From assembly GCA_019635315.1 (NCBI GenBank), contig JAHBZT010000001.1, forward strand, positions 728,001-792,000: a stretch of DNA of 64,000 bases, given 5' to 3'. Source of the stretch: Rubrivivax sp. GTDB taxonomy: Bacteria > Pseudomonadota > Gammaproteobacteria > Burkholderiales > Burkholderiaceae_C. Below are positions 46,213 through 55,596 of this stretch, one piece after another; the stretch's first letter is position 1; the number at the start of each line of letters is the position of its first letter. The position numbers were made by a program, and so were the translations under genes. The notes beneath the pieces are model-generated. The model searched no databases, was not told where the DNA came from, and was given only the letters and a program-made list of their open reading frames with translations.

Positions 46213-47394
46213 ATGGACCAGCTACCCGGCCTGAACTTCATGCTCGGCGAGGACATCGACGCGCTGCGCGACGCGGTGCGTGCCTTCGCCGCGGCCGAGA
46301 TCGCGCCGCGCGCCGCCGAGATCGACCGCAGCGACCGGTTCCCGATGGACCTGTGGCGCAAGATGGGCGAGCTCGGCGTGCTCGGCATCACCGTGCCCGA
46401 GGAGTACGGCGGCGCGAACATGGGCTACCTGGCGCACATGATCGCGATGGAGGAGATCAGCCGCGCCAGCGCCAGCGTGGGCCTGAGCTACGGCGCGCAC
46501 AGCAACCTGTGCGTGAACCAGATCCGGCGCAACGGCAGCGAGGCGCAGCGCCGCCAGTACCTGCCGAAGCTGGTCAGCGGCGAGCATGTCGGCGCGCTGG
46601 CGATGAGCGAGCCCGGCGCCGGCAGCGACGTGATCTCGATGAAGCTGCGCGCCGAGGACAAGGGCGGCTACTACCTGCTCAACGGGACCAAGATGTGGAT
46701 CACCAACGGCCCCGACGCCGACGTGATGGTGGTCTACGCGAAGACCGACCCGCAGATGGGCGCCCGCGGCGTCACCGCCTTCATCGTCGAGAAGGGCATG
46801 AAGGGCTTCTCGACCGCGCAGAAGCTGGACAAGCTGGGCATGCGCGGCAGCCACACCGGCGAGATGGTGTTCGACAACGTCGAGGTGCCGGCGGCCAACG
46901 TGCTGGGCGCCGTCGGCGGCGGCGCCAAGGTGCTGATGAGCGGGCTGGACTACGAGCGCGCGGTGCTCGCCGCCGGGCCGATCGGCATCATGCAGGCGGT
47001 GATGGACAGCGTGGTGCCCTACATCCACGAGCGCAAGCAGTTCGGCCAGAGCATCGGCGAGTTCCAGCTCATCCAGGGCAAGGTCGCCGACATGTACACC
47101 GTGCTGCAGGCCGCGCGCGCCTTCTGCTACACGGTGGGCAAGAACCTGGACCAGCTCGGCAGCGAGCATGTGCGCCAGGTGCGCAAGGACTGCGCCAGCG
47201 TCATCCTGTGGTGCGCCGAGAAGGCGACCTGGATGGCCGGCGAGGGCATCCAGATCTTCGGCGGCAACGGCTACATCAACGACTACCCGCTCGGGCGGCT
47301 CTGGCGCGACGCCAAGCTCTACGAAATCGGGGCGGGGACGTCGGAGATCCGCAGAATGCTCATTGGCAGAGAACTCTTCGCGGAGACGATGTGA
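46213..47394 (+). CDS. ivd: Isovaleryl-CoA dehydrogenase
   Basis: 393 residues, RBS CAGGAG. FAD-dependent oxidation of isovaleryl-CoA to 3-methylcrotonyl-CoA (leucine catabolism). ACAD motifs: [40 protein letters not shown], catalytic Glu248 in [16 protein letters not shown] at the isovaleryl-CoA dehydrogenase position, [20 protein letters not shown] and C-terminal [20 protein letters not shown]. The last 15 codons use AGA, ATT, GAA and CTC, unlike the rest of the gene, and a second copy of the tail in normal codons lies 78 bp downstream (stop at 47541). Probably liuA of a LiuR-controlled locus, though liuBCDE are not adjacent. Confidence 0.95.
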   Translation: MDQLPGLNFMLGEDIDALRDAVRAFAAAEIAPRAAEIDRSDRFPMDLWRKMGELGVLGITVPEEYGGANMGYLAHMIAMEEISRASASVGLSYGAHSNLCVNQIRRNGSEAQRRQYLPKLVSGEHVGALAMSEPGAGSDVISMKLRAEDKGGYYLLNGTKMWITNGPDADVMVVYAKTDPQMGARGVTAFIVEKGMKGFSTAQKLDKLGMRGSHTGEMVFDNVEVPAANVLGAVGGGAKVLMSGLDYERAVLAAGPIGIMQAVMDSVVPYIHERKQFGQSIGEFQLIQGKVADMYTVLQAARAFCYTVGKNLDQLGSEHVRQVRKDCASVILWCAEKATWMAGEGIQIFGGNGYINDYPLGRLWRDAKLYEIGAGTSEIRRMLIGRELFAETM

Positions 47395-47543
47395 TGTTCG
47401 CAGGGGGCCCCGATTCGGCGCAGGCTCACGTCCGCGCAGCGGACGTGAAGGCGCGAAGCGCCGGCCGAAGCCAAATCGGGGCGGGGACGTCGGAGATCCG
47501 CCGCATGCTGATCGGCCGCGAGCTGTTCGCCGAGACGATGTAG
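47324..47543. repeat. Duplicated, recoded 3' end of ivd flanking a double-hairpin element
   Basis: Copy 1 (47324-47394) and copy 2 (47473-47543) are both 71 bp. The first 29 bp are identical; the remaining 42 bp differ at 11 positions, every difference synonymous, including AGA/CGC twice, ATT/ATC, GAA/GAG and the stop TGA/TAG. Copy 2 has the host's normal codons and looks like the original gene end; copy 1 is the one in use. The spacer holds the 61-bp element 47414-47474: TCACGTCCGC-GCA-GCGGACGTGA and GGCGC-GAA-GCGCC, homologous to the element at 33421-33485. The pattern resembles attL/attR of elements that replace gene 3' ends. Confidence 0.9.
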
Positions 47544-47553
47544 GCCAGGCCCG

Positions 47554-48249
47554 ATGTCGCGCGACCTGGACGAGCTGTTCGACAGCAACCGCCGCTGGGC
47601 GGCGGCCACGACCGCGCGCGACCCCGGCTTCTTCACGCGGCTGCTGGCGCAGCAGACGCCGCAGTACCTGTGGATAGGCTGCAGCGACAGTCGCGTGCCG
47701 GCCAACGAGATCCTGGGCCTGCTGCCGGGCGACGTCTTCGTGCACCGCAACGTCGCCAACGTCGTCGCGCACGGCGACCTCAATGCGCTGTCGGTGATGC
47801 AGTTCGCGGTCGACGGCCTGAAGGTGCGCCATGTCATCGTCGTCGGCCACTACGGCTGCGGCGGCGTGCGCGCGGCGCTGCTGGACCAGCGCATCGGCAT
47901 CGTCGACAACTGGCTGCGCAACGTGCAGGACGTGCGCAACCACCACCGCACCTGGCTGGACAGCCTGGCTGGCGAGGACGAGCGCCTGCAGGCGCTGTGC
48001 GAGCTCAACGTGCTCGAGCAGGCCTACAACGTGTGCCAGACCACGGTGGTCCAGGACGCCTGGGCGCGCGGCCAGCAGGTCGTCGTGCACGGCTGGGTCT
48101 ACGGGCTGCACAACGGGCTGCTGCAGGACCTGAAGATGACGGTCGCCTCGCTGGCCGAGGTCGGCGCCGCCTACGGGCTGGCGCTGGGCGCGATGAAGGA
48201 ACGCTACGCGCGCCGGCGGCGTGCCGCCGACCGCGCGCCGGGCGGCTGA
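47554..48249 (+). CDS. can: Beta-class carbonic anhydrase
   Basis: 231 residues. Zn enzyme interconverting CO2 and bicarbonate. Ligands visible: Cys43 in GCSDSRVPANEI (with the Asp45/Arg47 dyad), His99 and Cys102 in VVGHYGCGGVRAALLD. Also NVVAHGDLNALSVMQFAVD and the C-terminal VHGWVYGLHNGLLQDL. Length and order match E. coli Can. It starts 10 bp after the stop of the duplicated ivd tail, so its promoter and leader may lie inside the duplicated region. Confidence 0.96.
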   Translation: MSRDLDELFDSNRRWAAATTARDPGFFTRLLAQQTPQYLWIGCSDSRVPANEILGLLPGDVFVHRNVANVVAHGDLNALSVMQFAVDGLKVRHVIVVGHYGCGGVRAALLDQRIGIVDNWLRNVQDVRNHHRTWLDSLAGEDERLQALCELNVLEQAYNVCQTTVVQDAWARGQQVVVHGWVYGLHNGLLQDLKMTVASLAEVGAAYGLALGAMKERYARRRRAADRAPGG

Positions 48250-48316
48250 CGCGATGCGCGCCGGGCACCGCGATGCAAGCGTCGCGTAGGGGTCGGCCGC
48301 CTACACTGGCCGCGCC

Positions 48317-50107
48317 ATGTTCCCGCACCGCCTGACCGACAGCCGCGCCTTCGCGATCGCGCGCGCGATGCTGGACGGCTTCAACCGCCACTACCGGCTG
48401 TTCCGCGCCACCAGCGCCGCCGCCAAGCAGCGCTTCGAGCAGGCCGACTGGCACGGCCAGCAGCGCGCGCAGGCGCAGCGCATCGAGTTCTACGACCAGC
48501 GCGTCAACGAGGCGGTGGACCGCCTGCGCCAGGAATTCGACGTCGCCTCGCTGTCGATGGACACCTGGCAGCAGGCCAAGCTGCACTACATCGGCCTGCT
48601 CGTCGACCACCACCAGCCCGAGCTGGCCGAGACCTTCTTCAACAGCGTCACCGCCAAGCTGCTGCACCGCAGCTACTTCCGCAACGACTTCATCTTCGTG
48701 CGCCCGGCGGTCAGCACCGAGTACATCGAGAACGACGAGCCGGCCAGCCTGCCGACCTACCGCGCCTACTACCCGACGCGCGAGACGCTGCAGGCGACCT
48801 GGGAGCGCATCGTCACGAACTTCCAGCTCGAGCCGGAGTTCGAGGACCTGGCGCGCGACTGCGGCCATGTCGTGCAGGCCATGCTGGCCGAGCTGGGCGG
48901 CTTCCGGCTGCGGCCGAACTTCCAGATCCAGGTCCTGTCCAGCCTCTTCTACCGCAACAAGGGCGCCTACCTGGTCGGCAAGATCATCAACGGCTTCAGC
49001 GAGACGCCGGTGGCCCTGCCCATCCTGCATGGCCGCGACGGCCGCCTGGTGATCGACGCCGCGCTGTTCGGCGAGGACGAGCTGCTGATGATCTTCAGCT
49101 ACGCGCGCGCCTACTTCATGGTCGACATGGAGATCCCCAGTGCCTACGTGCAGTTCCTGCGCAGCCTGATGCCGCGCAAGCCGCGCCACGAGCTGTACAA
49201 CGCGCTGGGCCTGCAGAAGCACGGCAAGAACCTCTTCTACCGCGACTTCCTGGCCCACCTGCGCCACAGCAGTGACGCCTTCCGCATCGCGCCGGGCATC
49301 AAGGGCATGGTGATGCTGGTCTTCGACCTGCCGTCCTTCCCCTACGTGTTCAAGGTCATCAAGGACTTCTACCCGCCGCAGAAGGACACCACGCGCGAGC
49401 AGATCAAGGGCAAGTACCTGCTGGTCAAGCAGCACGACCGCGTCGGCCGCATGGCCGACACGCTGGAGTACAGCAACGTCGCCTTCCCGCGCCACCGCTT
49501 CGAGGAGGAGCTGGTCGCCGAGCTGCGTCAGTTCTGCGGCAGCCTGCTGGAGGAGGACGGCGACATGCTGGTCATCCGCCACCTGTACATCGAGCGGCGC
49601 ATGATCCCGCTGAACATCTACCTGCAGGACGCCGACGCCGAGCAGGTCGAGCACGCGGTCATCGAGTACGGCAACGCGATCAAGGACCTGGTGGCGGCCA
49701 ACATCTTCCCCGGCGACATGCTGTGGAAGAACTTCGGCGTCACGCGCCACGGCAAGGTCGTCTTCTACGACTACGACGAGATCGAATACCTGACCGACTG
49801 CAACTTCCGCCGCGTGCCCGCGCCGCGCAACGAGGAGGAGGAGATGTCCGGCGAGGTCTGGTACACGGTGCGCAAGGGCGACGTGTTCCCCGAGACCTTC
49901 GGGCCCTTCCTGCTCGGCAACCCGCAGGTGCGCGAGGTCTTCATGGCGCACCACGGCGACCTGCTGGACCCGGCGTTCTGGCAGGGCCACAAGGAGCGCA
50001 TCGCGGCCGGCCACGTGCACGACGTCTTCCCCTACGACGCGTCCAAGCGCTTCAGCCTAGCGGCCGGCGTGCGGCCGCGGGCGCAGAATTCCACCCCCGC
50101 CCCCTGA
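48317..50107 (+). CDS. aceK: Isocitrate dehydrogenase kinase/phosphatase
   Basis: 596 residues. Bifunctional enzyme that phosphorylates and dephosphorylates isocitrate dehydrogenase, switching carbon between the TCA cycle and the glyoxylate shunt. N-terminal regulatory domain ([40 protein letters not shown]), kinase-like domain with [20 protein letters not shown] and the [20 protein letters not shown] segment typical of AceK. Sits among acyl-CoA catabolic genes, which fits growth on C2 units. Confidence 0.97.
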   Translation: MFPHRLTDSRAFAIARAMLDGFNRHYRLFRATSAAAKQRFEQADWHGQQRAQAQRIEFYDQRVNEAVDRLRQEFDVASLSMDTWQQAKLHYIGLLVDHHQPELAETFFNSVTAKLLHRSYFRNDFIFVRPAVSTEYIENDEPASLPTYRAYYPTRETLQATWERIVTNFQLEPEFEDLARDCGHVVQAMLAELGGFRLRPNFQIQVLSSLFYRNKGAYLVGKIINGFSETPVALPILHGRDGRLVIDAALFGEDELLMIFSYARAYFMVDMEIPSAYVQFLRSLMPRKPRHELYNALGLQKHGKNLFYRDFLAHLRHSSDAFRIAPGIKGMVMLVFDLPSFPYVFKVIKDFYPPQKDTTREQIKGKYLLVKQHDRVGRMADTLEYSNVAFPRHRFEEELVAELRQFCGSLLEEDGDMLVIRHLYIERRMIPLNIYLQDADAEQVEHAVIEYGNAIKDLVAANIFPGDMLWKNFGVTRHGKVVFYDYDEIEYLTDCNFRRVPAPRNEEEEMSGEVWYTVRKGDVFPETFGPFLLGNPQVREVFMAHHGDLLDPAFWQGHKERIAAGHVHDVFPYDASKRFSLAAGVRPRAQNSTPAP

Positions 50108-50130
50108 ACCGCTGAACAGGAGATTCCGCC

Positions 50131-51309
50131 ATGGCCGATCCCATCGTCATCGTTTCCGCCGCCCGCACGCCCATCGGCGGCCTGCTGGGCGACTTCTCGT
50201 CGCTGCAGGCCTGGGAACTGGGCGCCGTGGCCGTGAAGGCCGCCGTCGAGCGCGCCGGCGTGCCCGGCGACGCCGTCGACGAGGTGCTGCTGGGCAACTG
50301 CCTGATGGCCGGCCAGGGCCAGGCGCCGGCGCGCCAGGCCATGCGCCGCGCCGGCCTGCCCGACAGCACCGGCGCCGTGACGCTGACCAAGATGTGCGGC
50401 AGCGGCATGCGCGCGATGATGTTCGCGCACGACATGCTGGCCGCGGGGTCGGCCAACGTGATGGTCGCCGGCGGCATGGAGAGCATGACCAACGCGCCGC
50501 ACCTGATGTTCGCGCGCAAGGGCGTGCGCTACGGCGCCGCGCAGATGTACGACCACATGGCGCTGGACGGCCTGGAGGACGCCTACGACCGCGGCAAGGC
50601 GATGGGCGTCTTCGCCGAGCAGTGCGTGGCCAAGTACCAGTTCAGCCGCGAGGCGCAGGACGCGTTCGCGATCGCGTCCACGCAGCGCAGCAAGCAGGCC
50701 AACGAGGACGGCAGCTTCGACTGGGAGATGGCCCCGGTGGCCATCGCCGGCAAGGGCGGCGAGACGCTGGTCAAGCACGACGAGCAGCCCTTCAAGGCCA
50801 AGCTGGACAAGATCCCCGGGCTGAAGCCCGCGTTCAAGAAGGACGGCACGATCACCGCCGCCAATGCCAGCAGCATCAGCGACGGCGCCGCCGCGCTGGT
50901 GCTGATGCGCGAGAGCACCGCGAAGGCCATGGGCTGCAAGCCGCTGGCGCGCATCGCGGCGCATGCGGTGCACGCGCAGGCGCCCGAGTGGTTCACCACC
51001 GCGCCGGTGGGCGCCATCGACAAGGTGCTGAAGAAGACCGGCTGGCAGCCCGGCCAGGTCGACTTCTGGGAGGTCAACGAGGCCTTCGCCGCGGTGACGA
51101 TGGCCGCGATGACCGAATACAAGCTGCCGCACGAGATCGTCAACATCCACGGCGGCGCCTGCGCGCTGGGCCACCCGATCGGCGCTTCCGGCGCGCGCAT
51201 CGTCGTCACGCTGCTGGGCGCGCTGCGCAAGCACGGCAAGCAGCGCGGCGTCGCGGCGCTGTGCATCGGCGGCGGCGAGGCCACGGCGCTGGCCGTCGAG
51301 ATGCTCTGA
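50131..51309 (+). CDS. Acetyl-CoA C-acyltransferase (thiolase)
   Basis: 392 residues, RBS CAGGAG. Thiolase with Cys89 (LTKMCGSGMRAMM), His348 (GGACALGHPIGASGARIVVT) and Cys378 (LCIGGGEATALAV), the complete catalytic set. VWLGNCLMAGQGQAP-like and WEVNEAFAAVTMAA segments agree with acetoacetyl-CoA thiolases (PhaA/AtoB). It could serve ketone-body/leucine degradation or polyhydroxybutyrate synthesis. Confidence 0.95.
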   Translation: MADPIVIVSAARTPIGGLLGDFSSLQAWELGAVAVKAAVERAGVPGDAVDEVLLGNCLMAGQGQAPARQAMRRAGLPDSTGAVTLTKMCGSGMRAMMFAHDMLAAGSANVMVAGGMESMTNAPHLMFARKGVRYGAAQMYDHMALDGLEDAYDRGKAMGVFAEQCVAKYQFSREAQDAFAIASTQRSKQANEDGSFDWEMAPVAIAGKGGETLVKHDEQPFKAKLDKIPGLKPAFKKDGTITAANASSISDGAAALVLMRESTAKAMGCKPLARIAAHAVHAQAPEWFTTAPVGAIDKVLKKTGWQPGQVDFWEVNEAFAAVTMAAMTEYKLPHEIVNIHGGACALGHPIGASGARIVVTLLGALRKHGKQRGVAALCIGGGEATALAVEML

Positions 51310-51331
51310 CCATGCCGGCAGCGGGCGGCCG

Positions 51332-52000
51332 ATGCTGAGCGACCTGCTGCCCGGGCCCGCCGCCGCGCTGGTCTTCGCCGGCGCGGTGGCGGTGCTCAAC
51401 GCGACGCCCGGCGTGGACTTCCTGCTCACCGTGTCGCGCACGCTGGCCGGTGGCGCGCGCGCCGGTGGCGCCACGGCGCTGGGCATCTCCGCCGGCTGCG
51501 TCGTCCACGCCCTGGCCGCGGCCTTCGGACTGGCGGCGCTGCTGGCGTTGCACCCGGGGGCCTTCGTCGCCCTGCAGTGGGCCGGCGCCGCGTGGCTGGC
51601 CTGGCTGGGGCTCAGGCTGCTGCGCCAGGCCTGGCGCAGCGAGGCCGCCGCCGCCCCCGCCGCGGCCGCACGCGGCGCGGCGGGGCCGTCCTGGAGGGGC
51701 GAGTTTCGCAACGGCCTGCTGACCAACCTGCTCAATCCCAAGGTCGCGCTGTTCTTCCTGGCCTTCCTGCCGCCCTTCGTGCCGGCGGGTTCGCCGGACA
51801 AGACGCTGTCCTTCCTGCTGCTCGGCGCCTGGTTCGTGCTGCAGGGCACGGCCTTCCTGCTGGTGCTGGTGGCGCTGGCCGCGCATCTGGCGCGCTGGCA
51901 GCCGTCACCCATGGCGCAGCGCTGGCTCTCGGCCCTGGGTGGCGGCCTGTTCCTGGCGCTGGCGCTGAGGCTGGTCGCCGGGCGGCCGGCGGCGGCCTGA
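51332..52000 (+). CDS. LysE/RhtB family exporter
   Basis: 222 residues, about six helices. Family motifs: NATPGVDFLLTVSRTLAGGA at the N terminus, ALGISAGCVVHALAAAFGLA, FRNGLLTNLLNPKVALFFLA, FLPPFVPAG. Exports amino acids or their analogues; substrate unknown. Between the thiolase and the MaoC-like gene in the same direction with short gaps, so probably co-transcribed. Confidence 0.9.
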   Translation: MLSDLLPGPAAALVFAGAVAVLNATPGVDFLLTVSRTLAGGARAGGATALGISAGCVVHALAAAFGLAALLALHPGAFVALQWAGAAWLAWLGLRLLRQAWRSEAAAAPAAAARGAAGPSWRGEFRNGLLTNLLNPKVALFFLAFLPPFVPAGSPDKTLSFLLLGAWFVLQGTAFLLVLVALAAHLARWQPSPMAQRWLSALGGGLFLALALRLVAGRPAAA

Positions 52001-52010
52001 CGCCCGGCCC

Positions 52011-52472
52011 ATGTCCGCGCCCGAGACGCCCCTGATCCGCCCCGGCGAGGAGGTCCGCACCCGGCTGCGCTTCAGCCGCGAGGACATCGTCGCCTTCGCG
52101 CGCCTGAGCGGCGACGCCAACCCGCTGCACCACGACACGCTGGCCGCGCAGCGCGCGAATTTCGGCGAGATCATCGCCAGCGGCCAGCACACCGCGTCGC
52201 GCATGATGGGGTTGGTCGCGACGCACTTCTCGCGCCGCGACGACGGTGTCCCGCGCGACATGCTGTGCCTGAACTTCAACTTCGCCTTCAAGGCGCCGGT
52301 CTTCGCCGAACAGGACATCGCCGTCGTCTGGCGCGTCGCCGAGGTCGAGGCCAGCGCGCGCCGCGGCGGCTGCATCGGCCACCTGGCCGGCGAGGCGCGT
52401 GTCGGCGGCCGCGCCTGCGTCGTCGGCCGCGGCACCGTGCTGGTCAAGCGCGCCGCCTCCCCCAACCCCTGA
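52011..52472 (+). CDS. MaoC-like hotdog dehydratase
   Basis: 153 residues. MaoC-type hydratase 2 domain: FSREDIVAFARLSGDANPLH followed by HDTLAAQRANFGEIIASGQH, the Asp/His hydratase motif region, then FNFAFKAPVFAEQDIAVVWR. Probably hydrates 2-enoyl-CoA. Begins 10 bp after the LysE stop and ends 18 bp before the acyl-CoA dehydrogenase, suggesting a shared transcript. Confidence 0.9.
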   Translation: MSAPETPLIRPGEEVRTRLRFSREDIVAFARLSGDANPLHHDTLAAQRANFGEIIASGQHTASRMMGLVATHFSRRDDGVPRDMLCLNFNFAFKAPVFAEQDIAVVWRVAEVEASARRGGCIGHLAGEARVGGRACVVGRGTVLVKRAASPNP

Positions 52473-52490
52473 ACCCTGACGAGACTCCCG

Positions 52491-53621
52491 ATGCTGCTCT
52501 CCGACGACCACCTGGCCGTGCAGGACGCCGTGCGCGCCTTCGTGCAGGCCGAGATCGCGCCGCAAGCCGCGGCCTGGGACAAGAACCACCGCTTCCCGCG
52601 CGAGGCGCTGGCCGGCCTGGCCGCGCTGGGCTGCTACGGCGTCGCGGTGCCGGCGGAGTGGGACGGCGCCGGGCTGGACTACCTGGCGCTGGCCGTGATC
52701 CTGGAGGAGATCGCCGCCGGCGACGGCGCCACCAGCACCATCGTCAGCGTCAACAACTGCCCCGTGTGCAGCATCCTGATGGCCTTCGGCAATGCCGACC
52801 AGAAGGAGCGTTTCCTGAAGCCGCTGGCGCGCGGCGAGATGCTCGGCGCCTTCTGCCTGACCGAGCCGCATGTCGGCTCCGAGGCCGGCGGGCTGAAGAC
52901 GACCGCCCGCCGCGACGGCGACGACTACGTGCTCGACGGCGTCAAGCAGTTCATCACCAGCGGCAAGCATGGCGACCTGGCGATCGTGATGGCCGTCACC
53001 GACAAGGCCGCCGGCAAGAAGGGCATCAGCGCCTTCGTCGTGCCCACGTCCACGCCCGGCTACGTGGTCGCGCGGCTGGAGGACAAGATGGGCCAGCATG
53101 CCAGCGACACGGCGCAGATCCGCTTCGAGGGTTGCCGCGTGCCGGCCGCCAACCTGCTGGGCGAGGAGGGCATGGGGCTGAGGATCGCGCTGTCGGGGCT
53201 GGAGGGCGGGCGCATCGGCATCGCCAGCCAGGCCGTCGGCATGGCGCGCGCGGCCTTCGAGGCGGCGCTCGCCTACAGCAAGGATCGCACGAGCTTCGGC
53301 CAGCCGATCTTCAACCACCAGGCGGTGCAGTTCAAGCTGGCCGAGATGGCGACGCAGATCGAGGTGGCGCGCCAGATGATCCGGCATGCCGCGGCGCTGA
53401 AGGACGCCGGCCGCCCCTGCCTGAAGGAAGCCGCGATGGCCAAGCTGTTCGCCACCGAGATGGCCGAGCGCGTCTGCAGCGACGCCATCCAGGTGCACGG
53501 CGGCTACGGCTACGTCAGCGACTTCCCGGTCGAGCGCATCTACCGCGACGTGCGCGTGTGCCAGATCTACGAGGGCACGTCGGAGGTGCAGAAGATCCTC
53601 ATCGGCCGGGCGCTGGCGTAG
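52491..53621 (+). CDS. Acyl-CoA dehydrogenase (short-chain type)
   Basis: 376 residues. FAD enzyme: [80 protein letters not shown], and the C-terminal catalytic-Glu region [20 protein letters not shown] then [12 protein letters not shown] (Glu of the YEGTSE motif, as in short-chain and medium-chain enzymes). Substrate probably butyryl-CoA or a branched short acyl-CoA. Different ACAD clade from ivd. Followed by a 45-bp tandem repeat. Confidence 0.95.
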   Translation: MLLSDDHLAVQDAVRAFVQAEIAPQAAAWDKNHRFPREALAGLAALGCYGVAVPAEWDGAGLDYLALAVILEEIAAGDGATSTIVSVNNCPVCSILMAFGNADQKERFLKPLARGEMLGAFCLTEPHVGSEAGGLKTTARRDGDDYVLDGVKQFITSGKHGDLAIVMAVTDKAAGKKGISAFVVPTSTPGYVVARLEDKMGQHASDTAQIRFEGCRVPAANLLGEEGMGLRIALSGLEGGRIGIASQAVGMARAAFEAALAYSKDRTSFGQPIFNHQAVQFKLAEMATQIEVARQMIRHAAALKDAGRPCLKEAAMAKLFATEMAERVCSDAIQVHGGYGYVSDFPVERIYRDVRVCQIYEGTSEVQKILIGRALA

Positions 53622-53711
53622 CCGGCGCGCCGGCCGCCGCCTGATGCGGGCCAGGCGCTGCCGCAGCCGGCGCGCCGGCCGCCGCCCGATGCGGGCCGGG
53701 CGCCCCGATAC
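53622..53711. repeat. Two tandem 45-bp intergenic repeats
   Basis: Units at 53622 and 53667 begin CCGGCGCGCCGGCCGCCGCC, a self-complementary GC-rich stretch, and continue GATGCGGGCC. They lie directly after the acyl-CoA dehydrogenase stop and can form GC hairpins in its transcript. No coding potential. Confidence 0.7.
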
Positions 53712-53778
53712 CACGGTGTCATTCACCGCTGCGGCGCGCGCCGCTTCAATGCGGTCCATGCCCTGAAGGAGGACCGCC

Positions 53779-54378
53779 ATGCATGCCCCGCACGCCCCGT
53801 TCACCGCCGCCCCCGCCCGCTCGCACCGCCTGGCCGCGCTGGGGGCCAGCCTGCTCGAGCGCCTGCAGACCCCGCTGCTGGTGACCGACGCCGACGGCGT
53901 GGTGCTCGAGGCCAATCCGGCCGCGACGCGCCGCGTCGAGAAGTGCGAAGGCCTGTGGCTGGACGCCGCCGGCCGGCTGGCCGTGCGCCAGGGCGGCCGC
54001 TGGGTGCCGCTGGCGCGCTGGAAGCCCGAGCTGATGGCCGGCCAGGAGGTCGCGCTGACGCTGGAAGTGGACGGTGGCGCGCCGGCCCAGCTCGTCGTGC
54101 GCGCGATGCCGCAGACCGGGGCCGGCGACGGCGCCTGGGTGCTGGCCACCGTCGAGCGGCTGCCGATGACGCGCGGCGACCTGCTGCGCCGCCGCTACCG
54201 CTTCACCCGCACGCAGGCCCGGCTGGCCGAGATGCTGTGCCAGGGCATGCGCCCGGCCGACGCCGCCGAGGCGCTGGGCGTCAAGATCTCCACCGTGCGC
54301 ACGCATGTCGGCGAGATGTACGAGAAGACCGGCACGCACAGCCAGGCGCAGCTCGTCGCGCTGCTGCACGGCGCCTGA
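53779..54378 (+). CDS. LuxR-type transcriptional regulator
   Basis: 199 residues, ATG behind AAGGAGG. N-terminal PAS-like sensor (LLERLQTPLLVTDADGVVLE, ANPAATRRVEKCEGLWLDAA), C-terminal LuxR-type HTH (RFTRTQARLAEMLCQGMRPA, ADAAEALGVKISTVRTHVGE, MYEKTGTHSQAQLVALLHGA). An orphan regulator with no cognate kinase in the window; signal and targets unknown. Its stop codon TGA is fused to the second 105-bp inverted-repeat element. Confidence 0.88.
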   Translation: MHAPHAPFTAAPARSHRLAALGASLLERLQTPLLVTDADGVVLEANPAATRRVEKCEGLWLDAAGRLAVRQGGRWVPLARWKPELMAGQEVALTLEVDGGAPAQLVVRAMPQTGAGDGAWVLATVERLPMTRGDLLRRRYRFTRTQARLAEMLCQGMRPADAAEALGVKISTVRTHVGEMYEKTGTHSQAQLVALLHGA

Positions 54379-54482
54379 TACGGCTTCGCATTCAACGCGC
54401 CAACCGCGTTGCTTCGCCTCGCCGTGCGTCAGCACTGTCTTCGGCTTCGCGCCTTGTCATCGCCTCGAATGCGAAGCCGTAT
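54378..54482. mobile_element. 105-bp inverted-repeat element (copy 2)
   Basis: Same 105-bp element as at 25721-25825 in opposite orientation, with six differences. The perfect 13-bp terminal repeats ATACGGCTTCGCA / TGCGAAGCCGTAT are conserved, and the first base is again the A of an upstream stop codon TGA (here the LuxR-type gene). It again lies between convergent genes, since the LysR gene ends at 54557. No target-site duplication is obvious. Confidence 0.8.
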
Positions 54483-54556
54483 GGGCGGGGCCGAGCGGGG
54501 CGGAACGGGGCGGACCGGTTCGAGCGGCCGGCCGCCGGCGGCGCCGGCGCGCCCGG

Positions 54557-55585
54557 TCAGCCCGCAGCGCCGGGCGCCGGTCCGGCCGCCGCATCGGCGG
54601 GCGCGTCGGCCGCGCTCGCGGCCGGCGAAGCGCCCAGCGCCGCGCGCACATGCTGCACCAGCGCGCGTGCACTCGCCGGCGCCAGGCTCCACGGCAGCGT
54701 CAGCGCCATCACCGCGCTGCCCTCGCCCACCGGCAGCCGCCAGCCGGGCAGCACCTCGGCCAGCGTGCCGCGCGCCAGGTCGTCGCGCGCGCAGAAGTCC
54801 GGGGCCAGCACCACGCCGCCGCCGGCCCGCGCCACCGCCTGTAGCGAGCCGAGATCGTCGCCGATCATCGCCGGCTGCAGCGTGACCGCGCGGCGCAGGC
54901 CGTCGGCGTCGCGCTGCCATGGCAGCGTCAGCACGTCGTCGACACCGCCGATGCCGCCGAAGATCAGGCAGCGCTCGCCGGCCAGGGCCTCGGGGCCGGC
55001 CAGCGGCCAGCGCGCACGGGCCGGGTCCGGCGCCGCGTAGGCGCGCACGACGAAGGGCAGCACCGGCAGCGCGACACAGTCCGCCGGCGGGTGGTCGGTC
55101 AGGCGGAAGGCGACGTCGATGTCCTCGCGCGGCAGGTCCACGCGCCGGCTCGTGAAGCGCAGCTCGATGCGCAGCGCCGGGTGCCGGGCCTGAAAGCCGG
55201 CCAGCAGCGGGCCCAGCACGGCCTGCCCGAAGGCGGGCACCGAGGTGATGCGCAGCGTGCCGCGGAACTGCTCGCTGCCTTCGTCGCCGTCGTCCGGGCG
55301 CGCCCGCCAGGCGCGCCGGGCCGCCTCGGCGGCCTCCAGCACGGCGCGCGCGCGGCCGGCCAGCCGGCGGCCGGCGGCGGTGAGCGCCAGCGCGCGCGTG
55401 GTGCGCACGAAGAGCGCGCTGCCCACCGTCTGCTCGATGTGCTCGATGCGCCGGCTGACCGCCGCGCGCGTCAACCCCAGCTCGCGCGCCGCCTGCGCGA
55501 AGCTGCCGGCGGCGGCCACGCGGGCGAAGAGCTCCAGCGCATTGGCGTCGGGCAGCGCCGCCGGGCGCGCGGTCGCACGGTGCAT
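54557..55585 (-). CDS. LysR-family transcriptional regulator
   Basis: 342 residues from ATG 55585. Winged HTH (ELFARVAAAGSFAQAARELG, LTRAAVSRRIEHIEQTVGSA) and a substrate-binding-like effector domain (GTLRITSVPAFGQAVLGPLL, DIDVAFRLTDHPPADCVALP). An upstream ATG at 55606 is possible but lies inside a TTGTC-N11-GACAA dyad, so I prefer 55585. Divergent from the alpha/beta hydrolase gene, which it probably regulates along with itself. Confidence 0.9.
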   Translation of the reverse strand: MHRATARPAALPDANALELFARVAAAGSFAQAARELGLTRAAVSRRIEHIEQTVGSALFVRTTRALALTAAGRRLAGRARAVLEAAEAARRAWRARPDDGDEGSEQFRGTLRITSVPAFGQAVLGPLLAGFQARHPALRIELRFTSRRVDLPREDIDVAFRLTDHPPADCVALPVLPFVVRAYAAPDPARARWPLAGPEALAGERCLIFGGIGGVDDVLTLPWQRDADGLRRAVTLQPAMIGDDLGSLQAVARAGGGVVLAPDFCARDDLARGTLAEVLPGWRLPVGEGSAVMALTLPWSLAPASARALVQHVRAALGASPAASAADAPADAAAGPAPGAAG

Positions 55586-55596
55586 GGGCGGTCTTT

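Noticed and set aside
47324-47543. Interpretation of the duplicated ivd tail as a second, separate acyl-CoA dehydrogenase fragment from a neighbouring paralogue
   Set aside because: The copies match residue for residue through the stop position, and the second ACAD gene in the window ends with a different sequence ([12 protein letters not shown]), so it is not the source.
53622-53711. Duplicated 3' end of the second acyl-CoA dehydrogenase
   Set aside because: The 45-bp tandem repeat begins after the stop codon and contains no coding sequence of the gene or the double-hairpin element.
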